From Paludibacter sp. (GTDB lineage: Bacteria > Bacteroidota > Bacteroidia > Bacteroidales > Paludibacteraceae): 7,609 nt of DNA. The notes beneath the pieces are model-generated. The model made no database searches and was not told the DNA's origin. It saw nothing but the letters and a program-made list of their open reading frames with translations. Positions within the stretch are counted from its first letter, which is position 1. Every line of letters starts with the position of its first letter. The stretch covers positions 1 to 7,609 of the forward strand of contig JAGPIU010000041.1 in assembly GCA_018054805.1 (NCBI GenBank). The letters are read 5' to 3'. The translations under genes were made by a program, and so were the position numbers. Below, in pieces: positions 7,170 through 7,609 of the stretch.

Positions 7170-7609
7170 TTAGAAATTTCGTTTAATTGATTTTATTAAT
7201 GAGTTTGTGCTGACGTCGGGAATGATTACCCGTCGTACTGTTTGCAGCGGATATACCGAATCGCGCTTTTGCGACAAAATAAACGAGAGTTTGAAATGCT
7301 CCTGAAGTTTTGCTGCACTTTCGGTATTGAAAACGCCATTCGGATATGCCCAGTAATCGATTGGCTTTTGAGTGATGTGCGATAACTTTTTGATAGGTTT
7401 AATCACATTCGTTTCCCAATCAGTGTCGGTTTTGTATTTTGTAGCCATGGTGTGATCCATGCTGTGCAGACCAATTTCATGTCCACGGGCTGCCAGAGCT
7501 GCTATTTGTGTGGTGTCCATATAGTTTTTCTTGTTCAGGGTAATGGTCATAATAAAGAAAACGCCTCTGAAACCGTACTTTTCCATTACCGGAGCTGCAG
7601 TTGCAAAAT
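7170..7609 (-). CDS. Polysaccharide deacetylase (NodB homology domain), 5' end outside window
   Basis: Only the C-terminal part is visible; the frame stays open to the right edge (FATAAPVMEKYGFRGVFFI), so the Met at 7586 is internal and not the start. Such enzymes remove acetyl groups from N-acetylglucosamine-containing or acetylated glycans using a divalent metal. The metal-binding motif H-S-M-D-H is present, with His codons at 7464-7466 and 7452-7454 inside EIGLHSMDH. The later motif YWAYPNGVFN corresponds to the substrate-groove AYPxG region, and LQTVRRVIIP fits the closing part of the fold. The catalytic Asp-Asp motif would lie beyond the edge. The protein ends shortly after the domain (SIKRNF), with no extra C-terminal module. 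Location (secreted or anchored) cannot be judged without the N-terminus. The lipoprotein gene follows after 24 bp, probably in the same transcript. Confidence 0.88.
   Translation of the reverse strand, partial: FATAAPVMEKYGFRGVFFIMTITLNKKNYMDTTQIAALAARGHEIGLHSMDHTMATKYKTDTDWETNVIKPIKKLSHITQKPIDYWAYPNGVFNTESAAKLQEHFKLSFILSQKRDSVYPLQTVRRVIIPDVSTNSLIKSIKRNF

Noticed and set aside
7170..7586. Complete 138-residue deacetylase starting at the Met at 7586
   Set aside because: The frame continues upstream to the window edge with family-typical sequence, and the catalytic Asp-Asp motif would lie beyond the edge. The gene is partial.

Overview
The window looks like chromosomal DNA of a Bacteroidota bacterium, probably Bacteroidales-like. 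The signs are moderate to low GC, A-rich leaders instead of Shine-Dalgarno sequences, a TAnnTTTG-type -7 box, a bifunctional proline dehydrogenase without a DNA-binding domain, and intergenic repeat fragments of a style I associate with this phylum. The species is inferred from gene and signal style only.

Layout, left to right. (1) 1-2512, minus: the first 837 codons of a PutA-type bifunctional enzyme (proline dehydrogenase plus glutamate-semialdehyde dehydrogenase), cut by the left edge. The reading frame was translated by hand and is unbroken. (2) 2513-2869: a 357-bp gap with a long near-perfect inverted repeat, short palindromes and weak promoter candidates. (3) 2870-4693, minus: a complete YgiQ-family radical SAM protein. 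(4) 4694-5016: a 323-bp divergent intergenic region with a TATCTTTG box facing ygiQ, a plausible promoter facing ldhA, and a small degenerate GAAAC repeat. (5) 5017-6015, plus: a complete fermentative D-lactate dehydrogenase (LdhA type) with its catalytic Arg-Glu-His set. (6) 6016-6134: a very strong bidirectional terminator between convergent units. (7) 6135-7145, minus: an uncharacterised lipoprotein whose strand pattern suggests an eight-stranded TIM barrel. (8) 7170-7609, minus: the 3' part of a NodB-type polysaccharide deacetylase, cut by the right edge and 24 bp upstream of the lipoprotein gene.

How the genes relate. PutA (proline to glutamate) and LdhA (pyruvate to D-lactate, NADH reoxidation) are central-metabolism enzymes and YgiQ has no settled function; these three look like independent transcription units. 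The deacetylase and lipoprotein genes look like a two-gene operon ending at the shared terminator. This pair is the least explained part of the window: an envelope-anchored putative TIM-barrel protein with a carbohydrate deacetylase, suggesting work on a surface or wall glycan. I see no tRNA, rRNA, CRISPR array, transposase or phage gene.
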